Assembly (NCBI RefSeq): GCF_000686845.1
Contig: NZ_JMLS01000020.1
Coordinates: 121,839 to 185,838 of the forward strand
DNA from: Paenibacillus sp. UNC451MF
Lineage (GTDB): Bacteria > Bacillota > Bacilli > Paenibacillales > NBRC-103111
Direction of reading: 5' to 3'
DNA: 64,000 nt
Shown piece after piece: positions 8,419 to 17,437 of this stretch (positions are counted from its first letter, which is position 1; each line of letters begins with the position of its first letter). The position numbers and the translations under genes were made by a program. The notes beneath the pieces are model-generated. The model worked only from the letters and a program-made list of their open reading frames with translations, was not told where the DNA came from and did not search any database.

Positions 8419-9462
8419 ATGAAAGCTTGGCCTTTGCATGCTATTGGAGATATTAGACTGGAAACGAGAACAAAGCCGAAAGCCGGTAAAGGAGAGGTTC
8501 TTTTAAAGGTGAGGGCATGCGGCATTTGCGGCTCGGATATTCCCCGGGTTTTTTCGAAAGGAACCTACTCATTTCCGACTATACCGGGTCATGAGTTTTC
8601 CGGTGAAATCGTAGAAGTTGGCGAAGGTGGCGACGAATCGCTTATCGGTCGCGGGGCGGCAGTGTTTCCGTTGATACCCTGCCGCAGCTGCAGCTTTTGT
8701 GAGATAGGCGAATTTGCTTTATGCGAAAATTACAATTATATGGGATCGAGATGCGACGGTGCTTTTGCCGAATATATCGCAGTACCTTTGTGGAACCTGC
8801 TGTTCATGCCCGAAGGTGTGTCCTTTGAAGAAGCGGCGATGATTGAACCGGCAGCTGTGGCTTTGCATGCACTTCGGCAAGCTGGTGTCAGTATCAGTGA
8901 TACAGTGCTAATCTATGGTGCAGGCCCTATCGGCATCATGGTCGCTATGTGGGCTCAAATTTGGGGAGCAGGGCATATTTTGCTAGTCGATATCGATGAA
9001 GACAAGCTGGCGTTCGCACGTGGCTTGGGTATCACGAACACTTGTAATGCCGCCACGTCCGATGTAGTAGCATGGGTGAACAAATATACGGACGGACGGG
9101 GTGCAGATTTGACAATTGAAGGTGCGGGCAGCTCGATATCCTTCGAGAATACGATGCATACGACACGTCCATTCGGCAAAGTGGTACTTTTGGGCAATCC
9201 CGCTGGCGATATGTCAATAACTCAGAAAGGCTATTGGAAGATTCTTCGTAAAAATCTTACGCTCATTGGCACCTGGAACTCTTATTATGCGGGTTTACCT
9301 TTTAACGAGTGGCAGCAAGTGCTGAGTTTTATGGCCTCGGGAAAGCTTCGGCTTGAATCTCTCATTACACATCGTGTAAACGTGGAAGGGATAGGTGATG
9401 CTTTGAAAATGATGCGGGATCGAAGCAAGTTTACACTCAAAGTGATGTATGTAAATCAGTAA
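8419..9462 (+). CDS. gatD: galactitol-1-phosphate 5-dehydrogenase-like zinc dehydrogenase
   Basis: This 347-residue enzyme resembles GatD, which oxidises galactitol-1-phosphate to tagatose-6-phosphate with NAD+. Cys37 (CGICGSD), His58-Glu59 (GHEFSGE), the structural zinc cysteines 88, 91, 94 and 102 and the GAGPIGIM nucleotide-binding turn are all in place. The ATG at 8419 has AAAGGA nine bases upstream. Normally GatD works with a galactitol PTS that makes the phosphorylated substrate; no PTS gene is in this operon, so the phosphate ester must come from elsewhere, most simply from the phosphodiesterases. Other polyol phosphates remain possible substrates. Confidence 0.75.
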   Translation: MKAWPLHAIGDIRLETRTKPKAGKGEVLLKVRACGICGSDIPRVFSKGTYSFPTIPGHEFSGEIVEVGEGGDESLIGRGAAVFPLIPCRSCSFCEIGEFALCENYNYMGSRCDGAFAEYIAVPLWNLLFMPEGVSFEEAAMIEPAAVALHALRQAGVSISDTVLIYGAGPIGIMVAMWAQIWGAGHILLVDIDEDKLAFARGLGITNTCNAATSDVVAWVNKYTDGRGADLTIEGAGSSISFENTMHTTRPFGKVVLLGNPAGDMSITQKGYWKILRKNLTLIGTWNSYYAGLPFNEWQQVLSFMASGKLRLESLITHRVNVEGIGDALKMMRDRSKFTLKVMYVNQ

Positions 9463-9555
9463 GAGGCTTGGTGGCAAGACAAAAAAAAGGAAAACAGGAA
9501 GGATTTTCAACGTGGGTATAAGGATTGATATTTTCTCAAGAAGGATGATGGAACC

Positions 9556-10710
9556 ATGAAGGCCGTTCATATCGGAGCGGGAAACATAGGAAGAGGCTTT
9601 ATCGGACTGCTGTTATCCCGAGCCGGATATGAAGTATGTTTTGTAGATGTTAACGAGCCGTTGGTATCGCTGCTTCAGCAAAATGGCGCCTATACCGTTA
9701 CATTGGCCAACAGCATCCATGATACAACGCTTGTAAAGGGAATTTCCGCTATTAATGGTCAGAATCTTGATCAGGTGGCGGAAGCTATTGCAAGCTCGGA
9801 GCTAGTAACGACGGCTGTAGGGCTGGCTCTATTGGATAAGGTGTCCTTAGGAATTGCAAAGGGTATTGAGAAGAGGCTGTCTGAGTCGTCTAACCCTCTA
9901 CAAATTATAGCTTGTGAAAATACGATAGACGGAAGCTCCCAGCTGAAAGATTTTGTTTATAAGCATTTAAATGCAGAAATACGCAGTAGAGCGGATCAGT
10001 GGGTGTCCTTTCCTAATGCGGCGGTCGATCGGATTGTACCTTTTCAGCATCATGATGATCCCTTGATGGTTATTGTGGAACCCTTTTATGAGTGGCTGGT
10101 TGATCGATCCGGGATGCTTCCAGGAGCCCGAGAGATAGCAGGGGTTCGTTATGTAAATCGTCTGGAGCCCTATTTACAAAGAAAATTGTTTACAGTAAAT
10201 ACCGGACATTGCTGTATCGCTTATCTCGGCTATCTTAGCGGCCATGAGACGATTCTGGAATCGATGGAGAACCCTTCTATCTCCCAGCAGGTGCAGCATA
10301 TTCTGGAGGAATCGGGATCGATTCTTATCCGAAAGCACGCCTTTGATCCGAGTGAGCATTCCCAATATATTCGTAAGATTATAGACCGTTTTCGTAATCC
10401 TTACTTAAGTGATGAGGTCGTTCGTGTAGCGCGTTCTCCGATACGGAAGCTTTCTCCCAATGATCGTCTGGTACGTCCTGCTATGCAAGGATTTGAGCTT
10501 GGTATAGAACCCCGATATTTGACGCTGGCTATGGCTGCGGCCCTTCTCTTCGATTATCAGGAAGACGAAGAGGCTGTTGAACTCCAAGAGTTCATCAAAT
10601 CTAGAGGGATTCACTTCGCAGCAGCCCAAATAACGGGTATCCCCGAAGGGCATCCGGTGCATAAGCTTGTTATTGAAAAATATTTTTCATTAAAAGCTGT
10701 GAGTACCTGA
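9556..10710 (+). CDS. mtlD: mannitol-1-phosphate 5-dehydrogenase
   Basis: The 384-residue protein oxidises mannitol-1-phosphate to fructose-6-phosphate. It opens with the Rossmann motif IGAGNIGRGFIG and carries the family active-site pattern K-x4-N-x2-H at Lys210, Asn215 and His218. Length and motifs match MtlD throughout. As with the GatD-like enzyme, its substrate usually comes from a mannitol PTS, which is absent here. It lies in the same direction as its neighbours with gaps of about 90 bases on both sides, so it belongs to the same unit. Confidence 0.9.
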   Translation: MKAVHIGAGNIGRGFIGLLLSRAGYEVCFVDVNEPLVSLLQQNGAYTVTLANSIHDTTLVKGISAINGQNLDQVAEAIASSELVTTAVGLALLDKVSLGIAKGIEKRLSESSNPLQIIACENTIDGSSQLKDFVYKHLNAEIRSRADQWVSFPNAAVDRIVPFQHHDDPLMVIVEPFYEWLVDRSGMLPGAREIAGVRYVNRLEPYLQRKLFTVNTGHCCIAYLGYLSGHETILESMENPSISQQVQHILEESGSILIRKHAFDPSEHSQYIRKIIDRFRNPYLSDEVVRVARSPIRKLSPNDRLVRPAMQGFELGIEPRYLTLAMAAALLFDYQEDEEAVELQEFIKSRGIHFAAAQITGIPEGHPVHKLVIEKYFSLKAVST

Positions 10711-10803
10711 ACCCGATACACTTGGCGGCGGATATGCTGTCGAGATAGCGCCGGATAGCACTGAAAAATTCCCGACTATATCATCTAAATGGAGGAAAAC
10801 AGA

Positions 10804-11529
10804 ATGAAAATACGAGGTATCGCACATAGAGGTTATCCTGTCAAATTTCCGGAGAACACATTATCTTCGTTCCAGGCAGCCATTGATTTGTCGTTTACAC
10901 ATTTGGAGCTGGACGTCCATCTATCCAAAGACGGTATCCCCGTATTGATGCATGATTATGCCGTCGATCGGATAACGAATGGAAAAGGTCTTATCCGTGA
11001 GCTGACACTAAGTGAATTAAAACAGCTTCGTGTTGAGGGTAAGGAAGAGATCCCAACCCTGGAAGAAGCGATGAAGCTGCTTAAAGGCAATATTTCCGTG
11101 CTTATCGAGATCAAGCAGGCTGGCGACATGTACCCGGGATTGGAAGAAAAGGTACTGGATATTGTACGCCGCACGAATACGCTGGATCAGTCTAGGATTA
11201 TCGGATTCGACCACTTCTCCATAGCTCGGATGCGGCAGTTGGATCCTGATATCGAGCTTGGTATGATTTCAAGCTGCAGCATGCCTTATGTGTTTCCTTA
11301 TATGAAAGAAATCCGCTGCAATTTTCTCGGTATAAATATGCGCTTTATGACACCTATGTACGCAGAGATGATGGCAGAGCACGGCATCATTTCCGGACCT
11401 TGGCCGATTGAAACCGTAGAGGATATGGAGCTTATTGCCTCTAAGTACCCGAGCGCTTTAATTACCACTAATCACCTCGAAAGGTGGGCGGATTTTTACC
11501 GTAATCATCCTGAGTTACACCTTGCTTGA
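10804..11529 (+). CDS. glycerophosphodiester phosphodiesterase (GDPD family), second copy
   Basis: A second cytoplasmic GDPD of about 241 residues, clearly diverged from the first. Its motifs are IAHRGYPVKFPENTLSSF, LELDVHLSKDG, MHDYAVDRITNGKG and LIEIKQ. The ATG at 10804 is eight bases after GGAGG. Two different phosphodiesterases in one operon suggest more than one diester substrate, or two steps of one chain. Confidence 0.88.
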   Translation: MKIRGIAHRGYPVKFPENTLSSFQAAIDLSFTHLELDVHLSKDGIPVLMHDYAVDRITNGKGLIRELTLSELKQLRVEGKEEIPTLEEAMKLLKGNISVLIEIKQAGDMYPGLEEKVLDIVRRTNTLDQSRIIGFDHFSIARMRQLDPDIELGMISSCSMPYVFPYMKEIRCNFLGINMRFMTPMYAEMMAEHGIISGPWPIETVEDMELIASKYPSALITTNHLERWADFYRNHPELHLA

Positions 11530-11660
11530 GGCATCATTAAGAAAAGTGAGTAGGAGCAACCATGTCTCCGGCAGCTTTTTTCGATAAGCAGTACTTTCAT
11601 CGTGCAGGCATTTAGACTTGCTTGATTATTCTTATTATTTGAATTGGAGAGGGGAATGAT

Positions 11661-12683
11661 ATGAAAGCGATTGTATTGCGGGAAAAAGAAGAGCTCTCAG
11701 TAGAACAAAGGACAGCGCCCTCCCCAAAAATCGGAGAGGTCGTGATTGAAGTGAAAGCAACGGGGATTTGTGGTACCGACTTGCATATCTTTCACGGCGG
11801 AACCGGTTCGACTTCGGTGTCATATCCAATCATACTAGGACACGAGCTCTCAGGCATTGTGATAGAGATTGGCGAAGGAGTGACCTCTTTACAGGTTGGA
11901 GATCGAGTTTCGATCGACCCGAATATTTATTGCGGGGAATGCCGATTTTGCCGTGAAGGAAGGATACAGCTTTGTGACAGGCTACAGGCCGTAGGAGTTA
12001 CACGGAACGGTGGTATGGCTGAGCAATGTGCGGTTCCAGCGGCAAATTGCCATCTCATTCCAAACGGTATGTCCTTTGAGGAGGCCGCTCTGGTTGAACC
12101 GCTAGGCTGCGTGCTGCATGGCGTTGAGCGGCTAAAGCTGAGGTCGGGGGCATCCGCCTTGGTTGTCGGTGGCGGTTTCATCGGCCTGCTGATGATTCAG
12201 GTGTTAAAGCTGTACGGTGTTTCGCCGATAGTTGTCTCTGAGCCAGACGCAGCCAAAAGGGAGCGGGCAATTGAGTTTGGCGCATCGGCGGCGATGTCTC
12301 CGAGGGAAGTAGCCTCTTCAAAAGCATGGGTCTCTTTAGGTGTTTGTGACGGTTTTGATATTGTTGCCGAATGTGTTGGTCGGCAGGAGTCGATGGAACA
12401 GGCGGTGCACTCATCAGCCAAAGGCGGGCAAGTGCTGTTGTTTGGCGTAGCTGCGCCGGGAATCTCAATTCCGCTGTACCCGTACGAAATGTTTGCCAAG
12501 GAGTTATCGGTGCTGGGATCATTCATAAACCCGCACACACATTCGCAGGCTATTTCGTTGATCGCACAGAAGCGGGTGAATGTATCAAGCCTTGTCACCC
12601 AACGGTTTACACCAGAGGAAGTGCCGGATGCAATGGCGGCTTACGGTTCTCTCAGTGTAATCAAGAGCTTGATTGTCTATTAA
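11661..12683 (+). CDS. zinc-dependent alcohol dehydrogenase, possibly polyol-phosphate (arabitol-phosphate) dehydrogenase
   Basis: The 340-residue medium-chain dehydrogenase has Cys37 (GICGTD), His61-Glu62 (GHELSG), structural cysteines 91, 94, 97 and 105, and a GGGFIGLL nucleotide-binding turn. It is the third of its kind in the operon. Its pattern is nearest, as far as I can judge by eye, to arabinitol or sorbitol dehydrogenases including D-arabitol-phosphate dehydrogenase of Gram-positive bacteria. Such an activity would make xylulose- or ribulose-5-phosphate, the substrate of the epimerase at the head of the operon. The assignment to a phosphate substrate is inference. Confidence 0.7.
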   Translation: MKAIVLREKEELSVEQRTAPSPKIGEVVIEVKATGICGTDLHIFHGGTGSTSVSYPIILGHELSGIVIEIGEGVTSLQVGDRVSIDPNIYCGECRFCREGRIQLCDRLQAVGVTRNGGMAEQCAVPAANCHLIPNGMSFEEAALVEPLGCVLHGVERLKLRSGASALVVGGGFIGLLMIQVLKLYGVSPIVVSEPDAAKRERAIEFGASAAMSPREVASSKAWVSLGVCDGFDIVAECVGRQESMEQAVHSSAKGGQVLLFGVAAPGISIPLYPYEMFAKELSVLGSFINPHTHSQAISLIAQKRVNVSSLVTQRFTPEEVPDAMAAYGSLSVIKSLIVY

Positions 12684-12830
12684 TATAAAAACAACTGTGG
12701 TGCTGTGAATCCAATGAGCCGTAATACCGCTGATAGATTTCTGCGATTAGAGTCTTATTCCCACTTGCTGAAAGTGGCTTAAAACTTCATTATTTTTAAA
12801 GTTATTGAATTAATGGGACACGATAGTGTG

Positions 12831-12862
12831 GGAGCTTGCCGCAAGGCAGCTCCTCGTTTTGT
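12831..12862 (+). terminator. intrinsic terminator of the polyol operon
   Basis: GGAGCTTGCC and GGCAGCTCC flank a GCAA turn and are followed by TCGTTTTGTTT. It lies about 150 bases after the last dehydrogenase gene and shares its CCGCAAGG apex with terminators at 16589 and 51822. Confidence 0.7.
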
Positions 12863-12963
12863 TTATTAAACTAAGGGCAGATTAATGCAAAATATTTGAA
12901 TCAAAATTGCTGCCATCCTCGCTTCAAATACTTTCACTCCAGCAGATATTTTATGCATGTGAC

Positions 12964-12980
12964 ATTCTAATCATTAGAAT
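12964..12980. promoter_or_regulatory. 17-bp perfect palindrome upstream of the LtrA gene
   Basis: ATTCTAATCATTAGAAT is self-complementary around its central C. It is the only notable element in the 400-base gap 12684-13084 apart from the terminator, and lies about 105 bases before the LtrA start. It may be an operator; no cognate regulator is evident. Confidence 0.35.
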
Positions 12981-13084
12981 AATCATATTTCCCTATCCGT
13001 AATCGATCTCATCAGCTAAAATGGGTTAGTACTCAAATAAATTGTGACGGGGGTTCCAACACATCAAAAGTAAAGGAGCACAAA

Positions 13085-14212
13085 ATGAATAAACACACAT
13101 CGGGATTTCAAAAAAATGAAGCATCATCTGATAAGAAGGTTACCTGGCTGGAACTATTTTATGATCTACTTTTTGTAGCGGCAGTTTCAAAAGCGAGTCA
13201 TGTCTTGTTACATGTCGAAAATGGCTCAATTCCAGTAGAGTACTTAACGAAATTCGTCCTAATATTTGTTCCGATCTGGTGGGCTTGGGTAGGGCAATCG
13301 CTTTTTGTAAATCGGTTTGGACAAGATATCTTATCTCACCGAATATTTCTGATTTTACAATTATTTTTTGTATTAATAATGACGGCCAGCCTATCGGTTG
13401 ATTTTGATCAATACTATGTTCCATTCTTAATAGGCTATGTTGGTTTAAGAGCTATGACGGCCATTCAATATCTTTCGGTACATAAGAAAGAAGAAGCAAA
13501 TAGAAAGATCACTGCCCGTTATTTGGGGAGTCGCTTTTGGATCGGTTTGGTGATATCTTCTTTATCACTGTTCTTTGACTCGTGGATTCGTTATGCAGTT
13601 TTGTATGCGGGAATCGCTGTAGACATATTGCTCCCATTAATCGGCCGGCAATACTTGGTGAAAAGCCCTATAAATACTCACCATCTATTAGAACGCTTCT
13701 CACTGTTTACACTTATTCTTCTTGGCGAATCAGTAATTAGTATACTAGCCGTATTGCAGTCTAGCTACTGGATGTGGCAATCTATTTTATTTGCGTCATT
13801 AACTTTTATATTAATTATTGCAATGTGGTGGCAATATTTTGACAACGTCGAGAAGAAAGTCAACAAAACAATAGAGACAGCTGGGCAAACTATAATTTAT
13901 GGTCATTTATTCATTTATTTATCCATGTGTATGATTGCGGCTTCGATTCAATTGATATTTTTGAAACAATTAAATTATTCATTTATGTTATTTTTTATTT
14001 TTGGATCTGTATTGCTCTACTTTTTTGCAACGACGTTGGTTTTCCATAGATATCGACATATACATCAAAGATTAGGGATAACACACTTATCGTTCTTGTT
14101 AGGGCTACTAGGAGTCTTTTTTACAGTGGATTTGTTTTTCCTTCTACCCAATTACATAATCATTGGAGAAGTGATGGTTTTCTTTGTTGCATATGCTAAA
14201 TTAACGACATGA
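13085..14212 (+). CDS. low temperature requirement protein A (LtrA) family membrane protein
   Basis: The 375-residue protein is almost entirely hydrophobic with roughly ten to eleven membrane segments. The N-terminal VTWLELFYDLLFVAAVSK and the internal HLLERFSLFTLILLGESVI are characteristic of the LtrA family, first linked to growth of Listeria at low temperature; the molecular function is unknown. AAAGGAG precedes the ATG. It stands alone between two terminators and is A+T-richer than the operon before it. Confidence 0.85.
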   Translation: MNKHTSGFQKNEASSDKKVTWLELFYDLLFVAAVSKASHVLLHVENGSIPVEYLTKFVLIFVPIWWAWVGQSLFVNRFGQDILSHRIFLILQLFFVLIMTASLSVDFDQYYVPFLIGYVGLRAMTAIQYLSVHKKEEANRKITARYLGSRFWIGLVISSLSLFFDSWIRYAVLYAGIAVDILLPLIGRQYLVKSPINTHHLLERFSLFTLILLGESVISILAVLQSSYWMWQSILFASLTFILIIAMWWQYFDNVEKKVNKTIETAGQTIIYGHLFIYLSMCMIAASIQLIFLKQLNYSFMLFFIFGSVLLYFFATTLVFHRYRHIHQRLGITHLSFLLGLLGVFFTVDLFFLLPNYIIIGEVMVFFVAYAKLTT

Positions 14213-14311
14213 ACTTACGGAAAAATATTAAGACTATTTTAATAAGTATCCTTTTATCATTTAGAGTGAATAGGTATTGGGATGAATTTTCTGTACCTCT
14301 GCTTAAACGGG

Positions 14312-14344
14312 AAACGTGAGACATAAATTGTCTCGCGTTTTTTC
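14312..14344 (+). terminator. intrinsic terminator after the LtrA gene
   Basis: AACGTGAGACA and TGTCTCGCGTT pair around a TAAAT loop and run into a T-tract. It separates the LtrA gene from the TetR/aminopeptidase unit. Confidence 0.75.
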
Positions 14345-14404
14345 CCGACTCTTTTCCTTTGCTGGATAAGGCTTTATCCGAAAAAATCAGGTGAATCGAA
14401 GTAC

Positions 14405-14433
14405 TTGATCCTTACTTCCAAATGGTGTATATT
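14405..14433 (+). promoter_or_regulatory. promoter of the TetR-aminopeptidase operon
   Basis: TTGATC (14405-14410) and TATATT (14428-14433) are 17 bases apart and about 45 bases before the TetR start codon. Confidence 0.55.
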
Positions 14434-14476
14434 AATTTTAAATTGACATTACTGCAGGTCTAAAAAAGGAGGAGCC

Positions 14477-15079
14477 ATGTCACCACGTACCAAAGAACAG
14501 AATGACGCGATCCGGGAGATGCGGATGAACCAAATTATGCAAGCTGCTGCGGAAGTATATTTGGAGAAGGGTATTCAATTGGAAATACGCGATGTTGCGG
14601 TCAAGGCGGAGCTAGGCTACGGAACCGTGTATCATTACTACAAAAATAAGCACATGCTTTTGGAAGATTTACTGTGGGATGCCCTGAATCGAACGGAGTC
14701 GGCAGTACTGCCCGCTTTGAATGGGGACGGCGGCAGTTTGCTTAAAGCTGAGTCGTTCTCCAGGCTGCTCCTGCGGAAGTGCATCCAGGATCCTTCCGTA
14801 TTTATATTGCTTAAAACGGTTGCGGATAATTTTCATCAATTCCCGGGAAACCGGTTCATCAAGCTGTTTGCCGATTTTCAGGAACGGATATATTTGCCGT
14901 TTGTGGAAATGATTCGTGTAGGAATCGGTTCCAAATCACCGGAGAAAACAGCTAATCTGATATTTGGCTCGCTTGTTGGCTGCTCAGCATTGAACATCCA
15001 CCACAATATGCGGGACGAGATAGATTTGGAAGGCATCGTTGATATGATTTTTTCAGGCATACAGTCAAAGGAGAGATAA
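14477..15079 (+). CDS. TetR/AcrR-family transcriptional regulator
   Basis: The 200-residue protein begins with a typical TetR DNA-binding domain: IMQAAAEVYLEKGIQLEIRD, then the recognition helix region LGYGTVYHYYKNKHMLLEDLL. The C-terminal ligand domain is not informative. AAAAGGAGGAG precedes the ATG. Its stop codon lies five bases before the methionine aminopeptidase start, and the ribosome binding site of that gene is inside the last TetR codons, so the two are coupled and the regulator probably controls both. Confidence 0.88.
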   Translation: MSPRTKEQNDAIREMRMNQIMQAAAEVYLEKGIQLEIRDVAVKAELGYGTVYHYYKNKHMLLEDLLWDALNRTESAVLPALNGDGGSLLKAESFSRLLLRKCIQDPSVFILLKTVADNFHQFPGNRFIKLFADFQERIYLPFVEMIRVGIGSKSPEKTANLIFGSLVGCSALNIHHNMRDEIDLEGIVDMIFSGIQSKER

Positions 15080-15084
15080 ATGGA

Positions 15085-15831
15085 ATGGTCATTCTGAAAT
15101 CGAGAGCAGATATTGAAGAAATGAGAAGAGCCGGCCGAATTGTCGCTGCTTTTCATCAGGCAATCGCAGGCATGATCCGGCCGGGTGTCACGACGCTCGA
15201 TATCGAGTCGTTCGCAGTGCGGTTCCTGAAGGAGAATGACGCCAAGGCTTATACGATCGGCTACAACGGCTATCCGTTTGCGACATGTGCGTCTGTCAAC
15301 GACGTCATTGCGCATGGGTTTCCGAACCGGAAGCCGCTCAAGGAAGGCGACATCGTCACAATCGACATCGTCGCGGAAGCGGACGGCTGGATCGGTGATT
15401 CAGCCTGGTGTTATGCGGTCGGCGAGGTGTCGGAAGAAGCCCGTAATCTGATGCGGGTAACGAAGGAATGCTTATATCTTGGCATTGAAAAAGCTGTCAT
15501 CGGAAACCGGATCGGAGATGTAATGCACGCGGTTCAATCCCATGCCGAGAGAAACGGATTCTCGGTGGTGCTCGATCTGCTCGGTCATGGCGTAGGAAGA
15601 GAGATGCACGAGGAACCTAATTATCCCCACGTCGGGAATCCGGGCAAAGGGTTCCGCTTGAATGAAGGAATGGTTTTTACGATCGAGCCGATGCTAAATG
15701 CCGGAAAAGCGTTAATGACGATTGATGCCGATGGATGGACCGCCAGAACCGCTGACGGCTCGCTTTCCGCACAGTACGAGCATACGATCGCCATTACTGC
15801 GGATGGCCCGATTATATTGACCGCACAATAG
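15085..15831 (+). CDS. map: methionine aminopeptidase, type I (accessory copy)
   Basis: The 248-residue metalloprotease removes the initiator methionine from new proteins. All five metal ligands are identifiable: Asp94, Asp105, His168, Glu201 and Glu232, plus the substrate histidine His77. It has the short type Ia form without an N-terminal extension. The housekeeping map gene of Firmicutes normally sits in the ribosomal protein cluster, so this copy under a TetR regulator looks like an inducible second enzyme, comparable to YflG of Bacillus subtilis. A selective pressure such as a natural aminopeptidase inhibitor would explain it, but that is a guess. Confidence 0.9.
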   Translation: MVILKSRADIEEMRRAGRIVAAFHQAIAGMIRPGVTTLDIESFAVRFLKENDAKAYTIGYNGYPFATCASVNDVIAHGFPNRKPLKEGDIVTIDIVAEADGWIGDSAWCYAVGEVSEEARNLMRVTKECLYLGIEKAVIGNRIGDVMHAVQSHAERNGFSVVLDLLGHGVGREMHEEPNYPHVGNPGKGFRLNEGMVFTIEPMLNAGKALMTIDADGWTARTADGSLSAQYEHTIAITADGPIILTAQ

Positions 15832-15897
15832 AATTCAATCCTTTTATTTGTTCAAATTTGATTTTGAGCGGTGATTTCCTTTTCCAGATTTCAAGCA

Positions 15898-15948
15898 AAA
15901 AAATTGGCCACTGTTCACATGTATGTGAAAGGGCCAATTTTTGTTTTT
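15898..15948 (+). terminator. long intrinsic terminator
   Basis: AAAATTGGCC and GGCCAATTTT enclose a second stem, TTCACAT with ATGTGAA, giving a two-tier hairpin followed by TTTGTTTTT. It ends the TetR-aminopeptidase unit. Confidence 0.8.
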
Positions 15949-16010
15949 CCGGTCCCACAAGATAAAATCAAAATATAGATGGCTATCCAATATGGATTGG
16001 GGTTGTATCA

Positions 16011-16544
16011 ATGATGAGGTATAAATTCTGTCCCAAGTGTGGTGGAAGGTTGATTCTGAACGAAAACAGGGAGCTATCTAAGCCGGTTTGTACTTCATGC
16101 GGGTTTATCTTTTATCAAAATCCAACGGTAGGCGTTATGGGAATCTTAATTAGGGACGGGAAGGTTTTGCTAGGCAAACGACGGCGAGGGAACTTTAAGG
16201 GGCAGTGGTGCTTTCCAGGTGGCCACGTTGAGTGGGATGAGGATGTATATGAAGCGGCTCGACGAGAATTTGTAGAGGAAACGGGTTTAAATATTAATAT
16301 TACAGCAGTTTACACAGTTCTTTCAGATTATGGCAGTATACACGAACAATTTCGTCGCTTACATAACCTCGAACAACAAAATGCAATTATTTGGTTTCTA
16401 GTAAAAGAGATTGATGGTAAGCTCGTTGCGGGAGATGATATTGAGGAAGTAGAATTTTTCTCTTTTAGTGAAGTGCCGATTTTGGCTTTCCCAACACATG
16501 AAATTGTATTGAAAAAATTGAAGGATGAACATCTTATCTTATAG
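16011..16544 (+). CDS. Nudix hydrolase with N-terminal zinc ribbon
   Basis: The 177-residue protein hydrolyses a nucleoside diphosphate linked to another moiety. A zinc ribbon (Cys7, Cys10, Cys27, Cys30) precedes a full Nudix box beginning at GGHVEWDEDVYEAARREF and ending EETG, with the metal-binding REFVEE core intact. This layout is found in NADH-pyrophosphatase-like and ADP-ribose-pyrophosphatase-like enzymes of Firmicutes. It is a single gene with its own terminator. The substrate cannot be told from sequence. Confidence 0.85.
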   Translation: MMRYKFCPKCGGRLILNENRELSKPVCTSCGFIFYQNPTVGVMGILIRDGKVLLGKRRRGNFKGQWCFPGGHVEWDEDVYEAARREFVEETGLNINITAVYTVLSDYGSIHEQFRRLHNLEQQNAIIWFLVKEIDGKLVAGDDIEEVEFFSFSEVPILAFPTHEIVLKKLKDEHLIL

Positions 16545-16588
16545 TAAATGTTCTATCATGTTAATGGGTACGATAATTCAATTCCATT

Positions 16589-16614
16589 AAGGCTGCCGCA
16601 TGGCAGCCTTTTCT
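16589..16614 (+). terminator. intrinsic terminator after the Nudix gene
   Basis: AAGGCTGCC and GGCAGCCTT pair around GCAT and are followed by TTCT. It shares the CCGCATGG apex with the hairpin at 51822. Confidence 0.75.
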
Positions 16615-16639
16615 CAACTAACGGGTTTTCATCTTCTTT

Positions 16640-16828
16640 TTGATGCAATTAATTGCTGGTGTTAGGGTCTCTAATTGGTTTGTAATAAATGCCTATTTAG
16701 CAAGTATGGGCCCAAGTATGCTTATGTTACTCGAAGCATCTTCAATAAAAATCTCGTATATGTATGTACCCGTTTCTTTCTTACCCTCATTCTTAATGTG
16801 GTTAGGTTTAAAATCAAAAAAAACATAA
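16640..16828 (+). other. possible remnant of a membrane protein gene, no confident gene
   Basis: A 62-codon frame here has two hydrophobic stretches (SNWFVINAYLAS; MYVPVSFLPSFLMWLGL) but no ribosome binding site or recognisable start, and an overlapping frame is equally open. It could be the tail of a decayed membrane protein. Otherwise the gap 16545-16892 holds only the terminator. Confidence 0.2.
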
Positions 16829-16892
16829 TTTCAAAATGGTATTACCATGAAACATAAACAGTCTTCAAGGAATTCAAAAAGGGGAAGATAAT

Positions 16893-17178
16893 ATGTTTTA
16901 TGCAAGTCAAGGGTATGGGAACGATAGCTCAATAAACTACAAAGACGCATTACGCCAACGAGCAGATCAGCTTCAAAATGTTATATTAAATATTCGGGGT
17001 TGTAGAAGCTTTGCAAAACTGCAGTAGGCCACAACGATCGGCTGTCTTTGTTGAACTAACTGGCAAGTTAGCGTGTAAAATACATGTTAAAAATTGGGCA
17101 ACTGAGGATATTGAAGAGTTAGATAAGTATATGGAGCAGTTTGCTGGAGCGGCAGCTTCTCCATTTTCATTAAGCTAA
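16893..17178 (+). pseudogene. small unknown protein gene broken by a +1 frameshift
   Basis: A good ribosome binding site (AAAAGGGGAAG) precedes ATG at 16893, starting MFYASQGYGNDSSINYKDAL. The frame stops early at about 17025, but the next frame continues without interruption from the GGGG run near 16996-16999 as VVEALQNCSRPQRSAVFVEL to a stop at 17178. Removing one G would give a single protein of about 94 residues. Codon use and the acidic, helical C-terminus (TEDIEELDKYMEQFAG) look protein-like. I do not recognise the family. It may be a real mutation or a homopolymer sequencing error. Confidence 0.5.
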
Positions 17179-17437
17179 AGGGAGGAGCGAGCCTAAATAA
17201 ACGGTAAGCACTTTGGATTTCATAGAAGTCCTCCTTCGGTCGTGGAAAATGATATGCAGTTAAATCACACATATTTACAAGTAATGCGATGATTCAGACA
17301 TTCGTTTCTTACATTTTTCATGATAAATTAAAAGCATTATATAAAACAATGAGGAGTGTGGCTTGAGTGACTAATTAGATGGAGAAGATTAGCGGACGAA
17401 TAAGCTTATTGGTAAGATTAAGGAGGGAGATAAACCA

